Shown piece after piece: positions 23,401 to 33,747 of a DNA stretch of 64,000 nt. Source of the DNA: Diplosphaera chodatii (taxonomy: Eukaryota; Chlorophyta; Trebouxiophyceae; Prasiolales; Stichococcaceae). The number at the start of each line of letters is the position of its first letter. Position 1 is the stretch's first letter. The stretch covers positions 2,108,001 to 2,172,000 of the forward strand of contig JAALGY010000054.1 of NCBI GenBank assembly GCA_032358165.1, read 5' to 3'. A program made the translations under genes and the position numbers. The notes under the pieces are model-generated. The model saw nothing but the letters and a program-made list of their open reading frames with translations, ran no database searches and was not told the DNA's origin.

Positions 23401-26400
23401 CAGCGCCGTGATGCATAATTGGGCTCTTACAAGTGTGACGAGACTTTTGCCAAACGTGTATGCAGGGGTACCGCTGGCAGACGGCCTCTTCCAGCCGCTG
23501 TCGCAGCCGCAGGAGGCATGGCACTTCGCCATGGCGTCTCCGCCGCAGGATGCAGAAACCAAAACCCTCGACGTGACGTTCACCGCAGACGGCCGCCTCA
23601 ACGCAATTGTGTTCTGGTTCGAGCTGGACCTGGGCAGCGGCATCCGCCTCAGCACAGGGCCAGAGGCGGTGTCGGCAGGTGCCACCGCCGCATAGCCAGG
23701 CCCGTGTGCCACCAAATCACCCAAGGCATGGCAGCGTGGCATGCACGCACGAGACCAAGCTGTGCGCGCATGCAAGCTCAAGTGGCAGCGGATGCCTGTT
23801 CACTCTGTTCAGGGCTGCAGACGCTGCGGCCGGCGGTGCAGTACCTGGCTGGCGAGCTGGCGGTGGGGGCGGGCATGGTGCTGCCGCTGCGGGCCGCGCA
23901 CAACACCGTGGCCGTGCGCTTCGACATCGAGGTGTGCGGCACGCCGCGGGACCGTGCTTATATCGCCTTGCCAGTGTCAGCACGGATGCCAAGCGCTGGC
24001 AATCGGCCGCCTTCAGCAACCGGCCTTGACAGTCAAATGCACACCCAGCAGTGACTGGTGCTGCCTCGTCGAATGGTGCAGGAGGCGGAGTACCTGAACC
24101 TGGCCAAGCCGGATGCGTCCTTCCCGCCGCGCCAGTTTGCCATGCTGGCAGACATTGCCCGCAACGAGGTAGACTCCTGCTCACCCTCTGTGTCAAACTT
24201 ACCTGAATCTGCAGCAATACAAAGCTGCACAATGCACAAGCATTGTGATTATGGTACTCTGCCCACCCTGAAAAAACCCCAATTGCAATTGCCTGCGCCA
24301 GCACATAATTAGCATCTGGATATCAGGACGGATCAACACTGCCGCTGTGCCACATCAGGCATACCAGCGGGCGATCGCACGGGCGGTCAGGCGGAAGCAG
24401 GAAGAAGATGGCGAGGCGCACTGCCTGGACATCGGCACCGGCAGCGGGCTGCTGGCCGTCATGGCAGCGAGCGCCGGCGCGTCGTCCGTCTTGGCCTGCG
24501 AGCTGCACGACAGCCTGGCGGCCGTCGCCAGACGGGTGCGGCTCAGCCTGCCGTGCCTCCTCTGCGTGCAGTGTGTATCACAAGCGAGTCCCGTACGTTC
24601 TTTAAAGATCCGGAGTCGAGTGTCTGCCCTGACTGACGAATACAGGTGGTGGCCATCCGCCGGCACTGACACGGGCATGTGGTTCCCCAGCCACCTCTGT
24701 TCAAGAATTCTGCTACCCGGTCCCGTTCGTTTTGCAGGTGGTGGCCGTCAACGGGGCGGCGGAGAGGGTGTCGGTGGTGCAGCGGGACGCGGGGCTGCTG
24801 GAGCGGGGGAAGCACGTCCGGCGGCTGGGCGTCAACCTCGTGGTGGCCGACTTCTTTGACGCAGGTGCGCCCCTACCGCTGTGGCAGGTGTGAGGGTCAG
24901 CCTGTGCATGGATTGCTGAGCTGCTGTACATGCCCGAGGTGTTGAAGTGCTGAGCGCTGGCCTGTGCAGCAGCCGTGCACCATGCCAGCAGCAGGGTTTG
25001 TTGCACTGCAGCACCTTTTCTGATGACACCGCACTTGACTAACATTTACCCTCAAACTGTAACAGACCACGGCAACTTCGCACACCGTGCTGTATCACAC
25101 TGGCTGCAGGGCTGCTGGGCGACAACTGGCTGTACCTCCTGGAGCTGGCCAAGAAGCACGTGGTGCAGCCGGGCGCGGCCGTGGTGCCGGCCTCCGCCAC
25201 CCTGTATGCGATGGGCATCGAGCTGCCGCCCACATCGGCGGCCGGCTTCGACCTGTCCTGCATGGACAAGTACAGGTGCCCATCGGCGGGCGTGCGGCTG
25301 TGGAGTTCTAGACAGAAGAGCATAACATTGTTATATTGCCTGTGCCCTCCATTGCTGTTGGTGCAGGTTTGGGGGCACACTAGGGGGCATGCTGCGGATC
25401 AGTTTTTCTGCAGTTCTGTTATGCTGTTCAGTTTGTAGTCATTCGTGTTCAGTCTGTATGCTTCAATGTATATCTGCGCCTGCAGGTATGCCAAGTCGTA
25501 CGAGGCGGTGCACCTGGAGGATGTGCCGCACCGGGTGCTGACGCGGCCCAGGAGGGTGTTTGACTACATCTTCGAGGGGCAGCGCCCCGCCCGCGGCCGC
25601 GAGAACATCGTCAAGCTTGACGTGAGTGCGTCCATGCTGTGCGCACGTCCGGCAGCAAACTGCGCAGTAAGAGGGATTGTCTTTGGCCAGTCTGAAAGCC
25701 CACTGTCAGCATGGCACCCTGGAGTGCAACGTGTCTGTGCACCTTGACCTTGTCACCATGCTGGTCGCTGGCTCGATGCAGTCGATGCGCATGTGTCTGC
25801 AGGTGATCCAGAGCGGCACCATTAACGCTGTGGCGTTCTGGTTCGATCTGCATCTTGACGCACAGGAGTCCCTGACATCAGGTGTGCTTGTTGGCCGACC
25901 CAACGCTGCACTGTGCAGATGCTGCACCAAAGCCCACTTCAATGCTGTGATGCGCATGCCAGCCACGGAACAAAACCTCTAGTTCTGCTGAGCTGTGGGC
26001 TTATTGGGCTGACACCTAACCTGCGCAGCTCCGGCGGGGGTGGGCCTTGGCGGGGTCTTGGACAGCGAGGTGGTGGCAGCAGGAAGCAGCCAGAACCCGA
26101 CTTCAGCACTAATAGGCATGGCGCCCAATGCTAGACCAGATGCCAGCGCTACAGATGCCAGCAAGAAGCAGGTGGCCAGGCAGGATGCAGCTGAGGCGGT
26201 TGCGGCACATGAGGCAGCGAAAGCACGCGTCGCACCGGCGGCAGGATCTACAGATGCCATGCGGACCGCTGGCGAGCTGCATGGGCCAGACGCCTTCAGC
26301 GCGAGAGCCGCTGCCAGCATCAACACAGCCGCGAAACCCGATCATGCTGACCCGCCATCTGGTGTCTTCCTAGACTCCACAGCTGCCACGGCACCAGCGC

Positions 26401-27540
26401 CGGCAGCAGCGGACTCCGCAGCAGGGCGCGCAGCAGCAGCACTGTCAGGGGATGAGCAGGCACCCTGCAACGCGGCAGATGACACGGCAGCATCGGATGC
26501 GGGCGCGGATACGGAGGGGCGGCAGCGGAAGCCGCACCGCCACTACTGGGGCCAGGCGCTGCAGCACCTGGACCGCGCGGCGGTGGTGGAAGCAGGAAGC
26601 AGGCTGACGCTGCTGGCCAAGCGCGACGGCGGCACCGTCCGCTTCAGCCTGCGGGTAGGCCCTGCCACTATCAGCACGCTGGCTGTGCACCACAGGCTGT
26701 CCCAGCGCATTGCGAACCAGCAGCTGTGGTTATGTTCTGCCGTGTCCAGTGTTTTCGGCACGGGCATAGTGCACCTCACTCCTGGGGATGGATCTGAGGG
26801 TGCGTGTAAGTAGTGTGGCAGCAGGCTGGTATCGGCCGGGAGGTGGCGCGGCCGCCGTGGCTGGAGGAGTGGGGCGGCGGCGCGAGCGTGGAGAACCCCC
26901 ACGTGCAGCGCGTCCACTACTGCGAGCTGCTGGTGCGCGGCGCGGGGCGGCGGCCCAGACGCTCTTCAGCACTGCCGAGTCTGGATACCCGTGCGCGGCC
27001 TGGTTGGGAGACGCAGGGCCGCTGGCGCAGGAGGCACAGGGGCGTACGGACGTTGACCTGCAGTATGGTGCTGAGCGAAGTGGCCTCCTCGGCAGGTGCG
27101 GGACTTCCTGCAGCGGGTGAAGTGCGGGCGGTTTCCGCCCATCGAGAAGGACATGCGGATGGTGGCGGCGCACTGCGGCTCCCTGTTCCTGGACCCCGCC
27201 GCCCTGTCGCAGGTGCTGCTGTCAACCGTGCCGAACAACGTTCCCGATTCACAGCCCAGAGCAGCCGCTCGCTGTGACAGAGGATAGATTCTTTGATCAC
27301 GCCTACAACCGCGACATTCAAGCGTGCAATGCTCCTGAGGCAGACGCCCCATGGGGTTGGCCCGCCGCACTCTGCTGCAACTTGCCAATCAGGTCAAGAG
27401 GTCGGGGTGACCAAACGCAACGTGCACTTCTGCAGGTGTACCACGAGCTGGTGGTGCTGGAGCAGATCCACAAGCACCCGGACTTCTGCCCGGGCGCGTC
27501 CCTGGAGGCGATCACGCGCCCGCCGCTGGCGCGCCACTAG
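20465..27540 (+). CDS. TPR-containing tandem protein arginine methyltransferase (PRMT7/PRMT9-like)
   Basis: Predicted S-adenosylmethionine-dependent arginine methyltransferase. Exons: 20465-20572, 20716-20909, 21062-21173, 21313-21388 (TPR repeats), 21628-21761, 21918-22025, 22198-22288, 22510-22631, 22761-22854, 22993-23096, 23265-23349, 23466-23678, 23813-23931 (first PRMT domain and barrel), 24082-24168, 24359-24535, 24738-24864, 25110-25275, 25486-25621, 25803-25881, 26029-26654 (second domain, its barrel split by a long Ala-rich insert), 26825-26932, 27096-27212, 27436-27540 (C-terminal extension I do not recognise). All phases agree; at least 1,092 residues from the ATG at 20474. N-terminal TPRs followed by two PRMT units is the PRMT9 plan. 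Domain 2 keeps motif I (LDIGTGSGLLAVMA) and ACELH, but its two usual glutamates are Asp (ADFFDAGLLGDNW). Domain 1 has DIGTNAG and AEIMDEGLLASG, losing a glycine and the second glutamate. Activity is therefore uncertain. Confidence 0.87.
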
Positions 27541-27943
27541 GCACACGGTGGGGAGAGCCAGTGCCCTCAGCTGACCGCAGGCAGCGCTGGTGACACAGAA
27601 GAGCCCAGAGTACGGTGGCAGATTACATGGCACTGCTTCAACACTGAAGCATCGTGACGCAGACATCGATGGACTGCTGTGTCCGTTGCATTGTCATCTG
27701 CTGACATCTCTGTGGTGGTTTTGCTGCGGATTTGGGTTTGGTTCCGTTGCAGTCATACAGTTACTACTGTGCATCACTCGTTGTATCTTGCAAAGCACAG
27801 CAGCACACCATGTTCACCACATTGAGTACCAAATCTGTTGCGAGTGTACCAAGCCGTCAGCAACTGTGGGCACAGACCTGGCGTCCCTACAAACTGTACA
27901 TGTCCGTGATGTGCTACCAGAGCCCCCATTGGCTGTCACACTC
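27541..27943. other. Convergent 3' intergenic region (PRMT / SPEF1)
   Basis: 403 bases between the PRMT stop on the plus strand and the SPEF1 stop on the minus strand. It is less GC-rich than the coding exons, and I see no gene or RNA in it. Confidence 0.5.
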
Positions 27944-29952
27944 TCAGTAGCCCAGCCGCGGCGCTGGCTCCAGGGCCTCCGGGCCCCGCTTGGCGCCGGG
28001 CTGCCGCGGCAGGGAGTTGGGGGTGCGCTCCGCCAGGGGCCGCGCCGGGCGGATGATGTTGCAGTTCTTCATGCCCCTCGCCAGCAGGTCCTGCAGAGTG
28101 GGGAACACATGAGCAACACAGCAAACACTCGAACTGTACACGCACAGGCATGCTGGGCTGTGCAATTCAGCTGGCACAGCGCTAACTGTTCCCAGCACAA
28201 GTTGACAAATCTCCCGGGCGCGCCTGCAGTCGGCTGTCCAGCGCGGTGATGCGGTCGTCGCGCTGCCGCAGCGCCGCCGTCAGCTGCGCCACCCGCTCCT
28301 CCAGCCCCTGCGCAGCATCAGTACAATTTGGAGTCGAGCAGCAGTATACGACAGTGACTGCCTCCCGCATGGACCTGGGGCGTTCAAGGGCCGCCCCAAA
28401 CGCTCCGCCTGGAGCACTTTGCCGACACATGCCACTACCTCAGTTCGGTATGGCGTAACATGAGCTCTCACGAGCAGCAGCACACAGACAGGGGAGTTTG
28501 TGCACACCAACAGCTGCCCATGCTGTGGCTGCCAAGCTCTGGACAACCAATCTCACCTCGTTCGTGGCGCGCAGCTCCTCAATGGCGCACGCCTGCTGCT
28601 CGAGGCGCAGCAGCGCGGCCTGCTCGCCCCAGGGCATCTCAGCTGCCGCCGCGCCCCCCGCCTCTGTGCCCTCCGGCAGCCCCTCAGGTGCGGTCTGCGT
28701 GCCGGCTGCTCGTGGGCTGCTGGGCTCCGAGCTGCATACGCCAGAAACCTTTGCCTCAGAGTGGCATCATATATGCGAACATGCATGACTGTGCTAGACT
28801 GCGCCCAGCCGGTGCACCGAGCAGACCAGTTTCATGTGCAGGGTCCTGGGCATGCCGCAGGGCTCAGGAGCGCAGGGTGATACCGACAGAGTGCCAACGG
28901 CCTGTGGAAAGATCATCTGGCCGGCTGCGCACGCAGCATCGCCAGCATGAGGCGGCTGGCCTCAGTAAGCAAAGGCCATGCTGCAGCATCCAGTGGCGCA
29001 CCTGCCGGCGGGGTGCTGCGCCTCGTACTCCGCCAGCCGCTTGCGCAGCAGCTTCAGCACGCGCTCGACGGCGCCGGGGGCGCACGCCGCGACCGCCTCG
29101 CACTCCGGGTGCCGCAGCACGAAGCCCAGCCGCCGGAAGACCTGGGCGGTCGGTGGCGGCCAGGGCTCGGGTTTGGGGACCAGGTCACGGCTCATGGGCA
29201 GTATGTGCCACACAGTGGTCCTGTGAGCTGTGCTTTCTGTGCAGCCAAAGGTCTGTGGCAGTGTCCAGGGCAGAATGGATCGGCAGCGCACAGCAGCAAC
29301 ACCTTCTGGTTGAGCGTCGACCAGTTGTACAGCTTCTGCGCCAGGCCATTGGCGGGGCTGCATGGGCAGCATGCGCAAGCATTCTAGGCCACGGCAGACC
29401 TGACCATACCAGCAGATGCATGCGACTGGTTGACGATGAATTGCGATGTTGCATGCTCTCGCAACTGAAGTCCTACCTGTAGTTGTGCAGCTCTACGAGG
29501 CGCGGCTGGAAGTTCTTGACGATCTCCGCCACCAGGACTGCGGGCGGCCAAAGCAGCCGAGTGTTATTTAGTGAATGATGGTTGGACTCCGTTCCCACTT
29601 GCTGTGGGTACGATGCGCAGGTGGGGTGTTCGACTCGCACGGCCCCCACCTCCATCGCTGAAGTCGCGGGCGATGTTGCGCTTGGGCCTCGACAGCGGGA
29701 TCTCATCCACCTGGGCATCCAAACAACCATCGTACCGGTTATATGTAAGGACAGTGACGGAATGTACCGGAACTGGACCATGAGCGTGATCCCGCCAGTC
29801 ATACGTCAGCGGTCAGCCTGTGACTTTGAAGTTGTAGACCCAGGCAACACGTTGCAACAGCAGATTCAGCGCCAAAGTTGACCAGCCAGTCATGTGCATG
29901 GTGCACGCACCCACAGGTACAGCTCATGGAGCTCTGACTCGTCCACATCCAT
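27944..29952 (-). CDS. SPEF1: SPEF1/CLAMP family microtubule-binding protein (calponin-homology-like)
   Basis: Family members bind and bundle microtubules in cilia, flagella and some epithelial arrays. Exons: 29952-29911 (MDVDESELHELYLW), 29710-29650 (VDEIPLSRPKRNIARDFSDG), 29537-29477 (VLVAEIVKNFQPRLVELHNY), 29357-29303 (S-PANGLAQKLYNWSTLNQK), 29141-29002, 28716-28557, 28307-28224 and 28090-27944; about 249 residues, close to the animal protein. The first five exons cover the whole N-terminal CH-like domain, colinear with SPEF1. Exons 6 and 7 form a coiled coil (EERVAQLTAALRQRDDR) and the tail is basic and Pro-rich. The intron after 28224 starts GC if the frame is to hold. It is divergent from CGL160. 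Presence of this gene suggests the alga has, or recently had, a motile or cilium-derived stage. Confidence 0.9.
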
Positions 29953-30432
29953 CGTGCTGCGAGGGGTTGGTCAGCAAGCAGACGTCAAACCGAACAGCGT
30001 TACGGCAGTCAGGATGTGACTGTGCTGTCTTCCTACGCTCTGCTGCGTCAGAAGGAACTGTGTTGCGTAGGATACGTTGGCTGACAAGGCAATGCAAAAT
30101 GAGGATGCGAGGTCAGCAAGCGAATGATGCGGTCGTCTCAATTCACAGGACGTGAGCTCGCCCAGGTCATGCGATGTGGACGATCCCGTCAGCGTGCTGC
30201 AACACTGCAAAACGGTGTGTGCATCGTTGCCGGTCAATCAATCCAAGTCCAGCTGGCGGTCTCCGTTTCGTGCAGCTGCGTAAACATACTGCTAGTGACG
30301 GTAAAGTCACCCTGCTGTTGTGCTCGAGACCGGTAGGAGCAGATGTGCACTCTCAGAGTTCCTTGCTCGTGCACTTGCATATCGATTTGTGCGGCGGACC
30401 ATCACGCAAGTGTGTTTGCGCGGCCTGTCGCG
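29953..30432. promoter_or_regulatory. Shared divergent upstream region (SPEF1 / CGL160)
   Basis: 480 bases between two divergent start codons, so both promoters should lie here. An in-frame ATG at 30343 could extend CGL160 upstream by 30 residues. No clear TATA box or other element stands out. Confidence 0.4.
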
Positions 30433-33310
30433 ATGGACGCCCTGCTGCAGCCACGCATGCACAGCTCGCGGGCGTTCGTGCCGTGTGCAAGCAGCAGAGA
30501 CGCGCACAGTAGACGGTCGTGCTGGTGTGCAGCGGCAGGCAGTGACGATGAGAAGCCGCAGCAGCCGCCGAAGCGCGGCAAGATGCCCGACAGGGGCTTC
30601 TTCGCCCAGGCGGATACAAAGGGTACCTTGCAAATATCTTTGCTGCATGCAAAGTATCTGCAAGCATGCAGGCTGATGGCTGGCCCACTCATCGTATGAT
30701 ACTGTCTGTCACGGAGGCAAGATGACATGGCCAGGCCGATGTTTATGCGGCGCATGCTCAGCATGCGCTCCAAACCATTGCAAGTGAACAGCGGCAATGC
30801 CACTTGAGGCCCGTACTGATATCGGGAGGTCAACCAGCGTACCATGGTTGCAGCGGAAGTCTACTCGCCATTAGGCGGCGTGGACCGGGGCAGCATCTAC
30901 AAGCGCGGCGGGCGCTACAGCCCCGAGTTCCTGTGGAACACCAACTGGCAGGACCAGGTGCAGACTGTGCTACTGTCCCTGGCGCTCGAACCTCCGCTGA
31001 ACCTCGAGTGCAACCGGCAAGCTGGCACAGTTGCTGCAACCATGAAACCCGCAGCCAGGCCATTTCTCCGAACGGCAGTGGTGTCTAGCATCGTGCATCG
31101 TCCTGTGCACCTCATGAGCGTTCCGGTCACGTGCAGCTGGCGCTGGAGGAGGACGTGGAGCGGCAGCGGCTGGAGGCGGAGGGGCAGGACCCGCAGCAGG
31201 CCGCCGGCCACCTCAGCTTCAGCCGCGTCCTCGACCTCAACAGGTCCGCTCCAGGGCAGTTGCGTCCCGGCTGGTTCTTGGTCCGTGCGCGTATGCCTTG
31301 CTGTATGCGCTGCGGCTGACACGACACTGCAATGTGACACAAGTGACAAAACTGTTGTGTGCAGCCTGGATGTGGACCTCAGCCAGCAGCTGCAGCCGCG
31401 GCGCGGCGCCGAGGCGCAGGCAGCCGACCCGGCGGCGGGCGCGCAGCAGGCGCCATGGCAGGGGCGGAAGGAGCAGCAGGAGGCGGCGGCGGCGGCGGCC
31501 GCGAGGCGGCCGGCGCAGGGCGCCTACCCGCGCATGCCGCCGCGCCGGGCCGAGGCCACCCGCTGGGAGCGCACCAACAAGTCGTTCACCCGGCGGGTGC
31601 GCCTTCATGCATGACCATGCAAAACCACCGTGCTCTCATGTAAAACGCCAAAGACATGGCACATAACCTTGATGAGTCTCACACCACAGCAACACTTCGT
31701 ATAGCGTGTGACCGTGTGTAGCGCTGTTTGCCGGAGGGCTGGGTGACAGTGTCCCCCGACCAGCCGAGCACCTCGTCACAACCCTGAATGCTGCACGCGT
31801 AGGCGACGCCCAAGCCCGCGTCGGCGGAGGAGCAGGCCGCCCTGGTGGCGGCGGTGCTGGCGGAGCGCGCCGCCTACGCGCGGTACAAGCAGCAGCTGCT
31901 GGCGTCCACCGCCGCGCTGGGCACCGCCCTCACCGCCCTCACCTTCGCCCTGTACTCCAAGGTCGGCGGAACATACTGCCTCCTGGGAGGCTGTGTCACA
32001 GCATCGCTGTGCTGGGTGTCAATTGCAGCAGCGACGCGGGCAGCGTGGTTGTGTGCTACTTGTGCTTGAGCGCCAGGAGGCTGTGCGAGCCTGGCCAGCA
32101 CCCTGCCTACGTCGTGCTTTTGGCCCGGCGCCTCGGATTTTGTGGTGCAAAAAGCGAATGTGTTGGTTCTGCTCACCGGCAGGACGTGGGCGCCAGCTTC
32201 GCGGTGGGGGCGGTCGCCAGCGTGGCGTACCTGCACCTCCTGAACAAGTCCATCGACGGGTTGGGCGGCGTCGACAGCGACCTGGTGCCCGAGGTGCGCC
32301 TGGCTGTGACGCTGCCACGCGCCATCTTCCTTGTGAAGTGCTCATAGGATGATCATACACCCACGCAGCACCCACACAGGCAGCCACGGTGTGAGAGTGA
32401 TCACGGCCGCAGAGGTGCGCAGCATGTCGGCACTCGATGCTTGTGTATTGAGTTGGAGCAATGTGTACATGCAAATGTATGTGTACATCCCCTGCTGCAG
32501 GTGGGCAGCGCGGCAGAGCTCAGCACGGGCTTCCAGCCGCCGCGGCTGCTGATCCCCCTCATCATGGCGATGACATACAACAGGTGCCATGTGCATCAGC
32601 ACACAGCCTCTTATACCATGTTCATGGGCTTCCGAAATTCTGATACTTGGGCCCAGCGTTTGGAGCACTAGTCGAGGACATTGAGGGCACACTATAAAAC
32701 AGTGTTCAAAAACCGCGTCTGCTGCAGCACCCCTCTTGTTGGCTAATCATGCATGTCGTGTCATGTGCAGGTGGAACACGCTTGCGGCAGACAACGTGGG
32801 CGTGCACCTGCAGCTGATGCCCATGCTGCTGGGTTTCCTGACGTACAAGGGCGCCGTCATTGCTCGCGGTATGGCCGATACCCGCCTCTTGCAATATGCT
32901 GAGATCAATCTGCAGACCGCTCGTTGCTCGGGATGCTGGGCAGCTGTAAGTACAGCAGTGCTGTACGCCTGAGAGTTGCAGCACGTGCTGATGGCTGGCA
33001 TGCTGTTGGTGCAGGCGCGCTGGACCTGTTTGCAGACCTGTCCGGCAGCAGCAGCAGCCAGGCGGCGCAGGAAGCAGCGGAAGCTGCCGCTCAGGCGAAA
33101 TCACCCAATGCCGAAGGTCAGATGTGCTATCGATTTTACATGTGCTGCAGTGCCACTTTGCCGGTCGTCGAGTGCATGCCACTCCTAGTGTTGATACGAG
33201 CGCTTCTCTTGACATGCACAGGGCAAATGCAGCCTGAGAAGCAGCGGCAGGGCCAGCCAGACGACCTCCTGGTGGGACGGGACTACGCCAGCCGGGTGCT
33301 CCAAGGCTGA
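30433..33310 (+). CDS. CGL160: CGL160, plastid ATP synthase assembly factor (ATP synthase protein I-like)
   Basis: Thylakoid membrane protein of the green lineage that recruits CF1 and helps assemble the c-ring of the chloroplast ATP synthase. Exons: 30433-30622, 30875-30957, 31137-31243, 31365-31596, 31803-31961, 32183-32293, 32501-32583, 32771-32868, 33015-33116, 33222-33310; about 417 residues, all in phase. Seen: an Arg/Ser-rich plastid presequence, a conserved soluble N-terminal region (GVDRGSIYKRGGRY, FLWNTNWQDQ, LALEEDVERQRLEAEGQD), an Ala/Gln-rich linker, then four hydrophobic segments: STAALGTALTALTFALYSK, VGAVASVAYLHLLNKS, RLLIPLIMAMTYN and MPMLLGFLTYKGAVIA, the UncI/Atp1-like domain. 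The soluble tail is Ser/Ala/Gln-rich. The identification rests on this order and on the segments' likeness to UncI/CGL160 as remembered; an upstream in-frame ATG at 30343 is possible. A TGTAA lies about 195 bases after the stop. Confidence 0.82.
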
Positions 33311-33747
33311 CGTAGTGTTGCCAGGCATGGGTTGCATCGGCACATGCATCGCGGCAGCAGGCGAACTACATGCAGCTCATCCGCCCTTGCTCCAGCATGT
33401 GACCGGGGCCAGTCCTGTCTATGCTGTACACAGCCCGAAACTGGAGTTCGTAAAGAACATTGCAAACAACACCATGTATGATCCAGCGAAGTCCAGCAAT
33501 GGTTGTAATGGGATTGCAGTCGCCTCCTGCGGATGTTGCTTGGTCGACCTCGTTTGGCAATCAGTGGTACTGGCCCTATCGTGTCTGCCGCTACGCTATC
33601 CCTGAAACCACCAACATCCCTTCGTTCTGCCCACCCACTCTTCTGCTGTTAAGACGGCTACCCTGTGCTACATGCATCCCGGTCAAAATTATGCAGCATC
33701 CACACAAATTGAAGCTGCGTCCCGGCAAAATCGCAAACTTTGTTTGC
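33311..33747. other. Convergent 3' intergenic region (CGL160 / mTERF)
   Basis: 437 bases between two convergent stop codons. It holds a TGTAA signal for CGL160 at 33504-33508 and no gene that I can support. Confidence 0.5.
33504..33508 (+). other. Putative polyadenylation signal TGTAA of CGL160
   Basis: TGTAA is the usual chlorophyte polyadenylation signal; this copy is 194 bases past the CGL160 stop. A five-base match is weak evidence on its own. Confidence 0.35.

Noticed and set aside
28460..29482. 340-codon open frame on the plus strand
   Set aside because: It is antisense to the SPEF1 exons, has Arg/Pro/Ala-rich composition typical of reading GC-rich codons in the wrong frame, and no recognisable motif.
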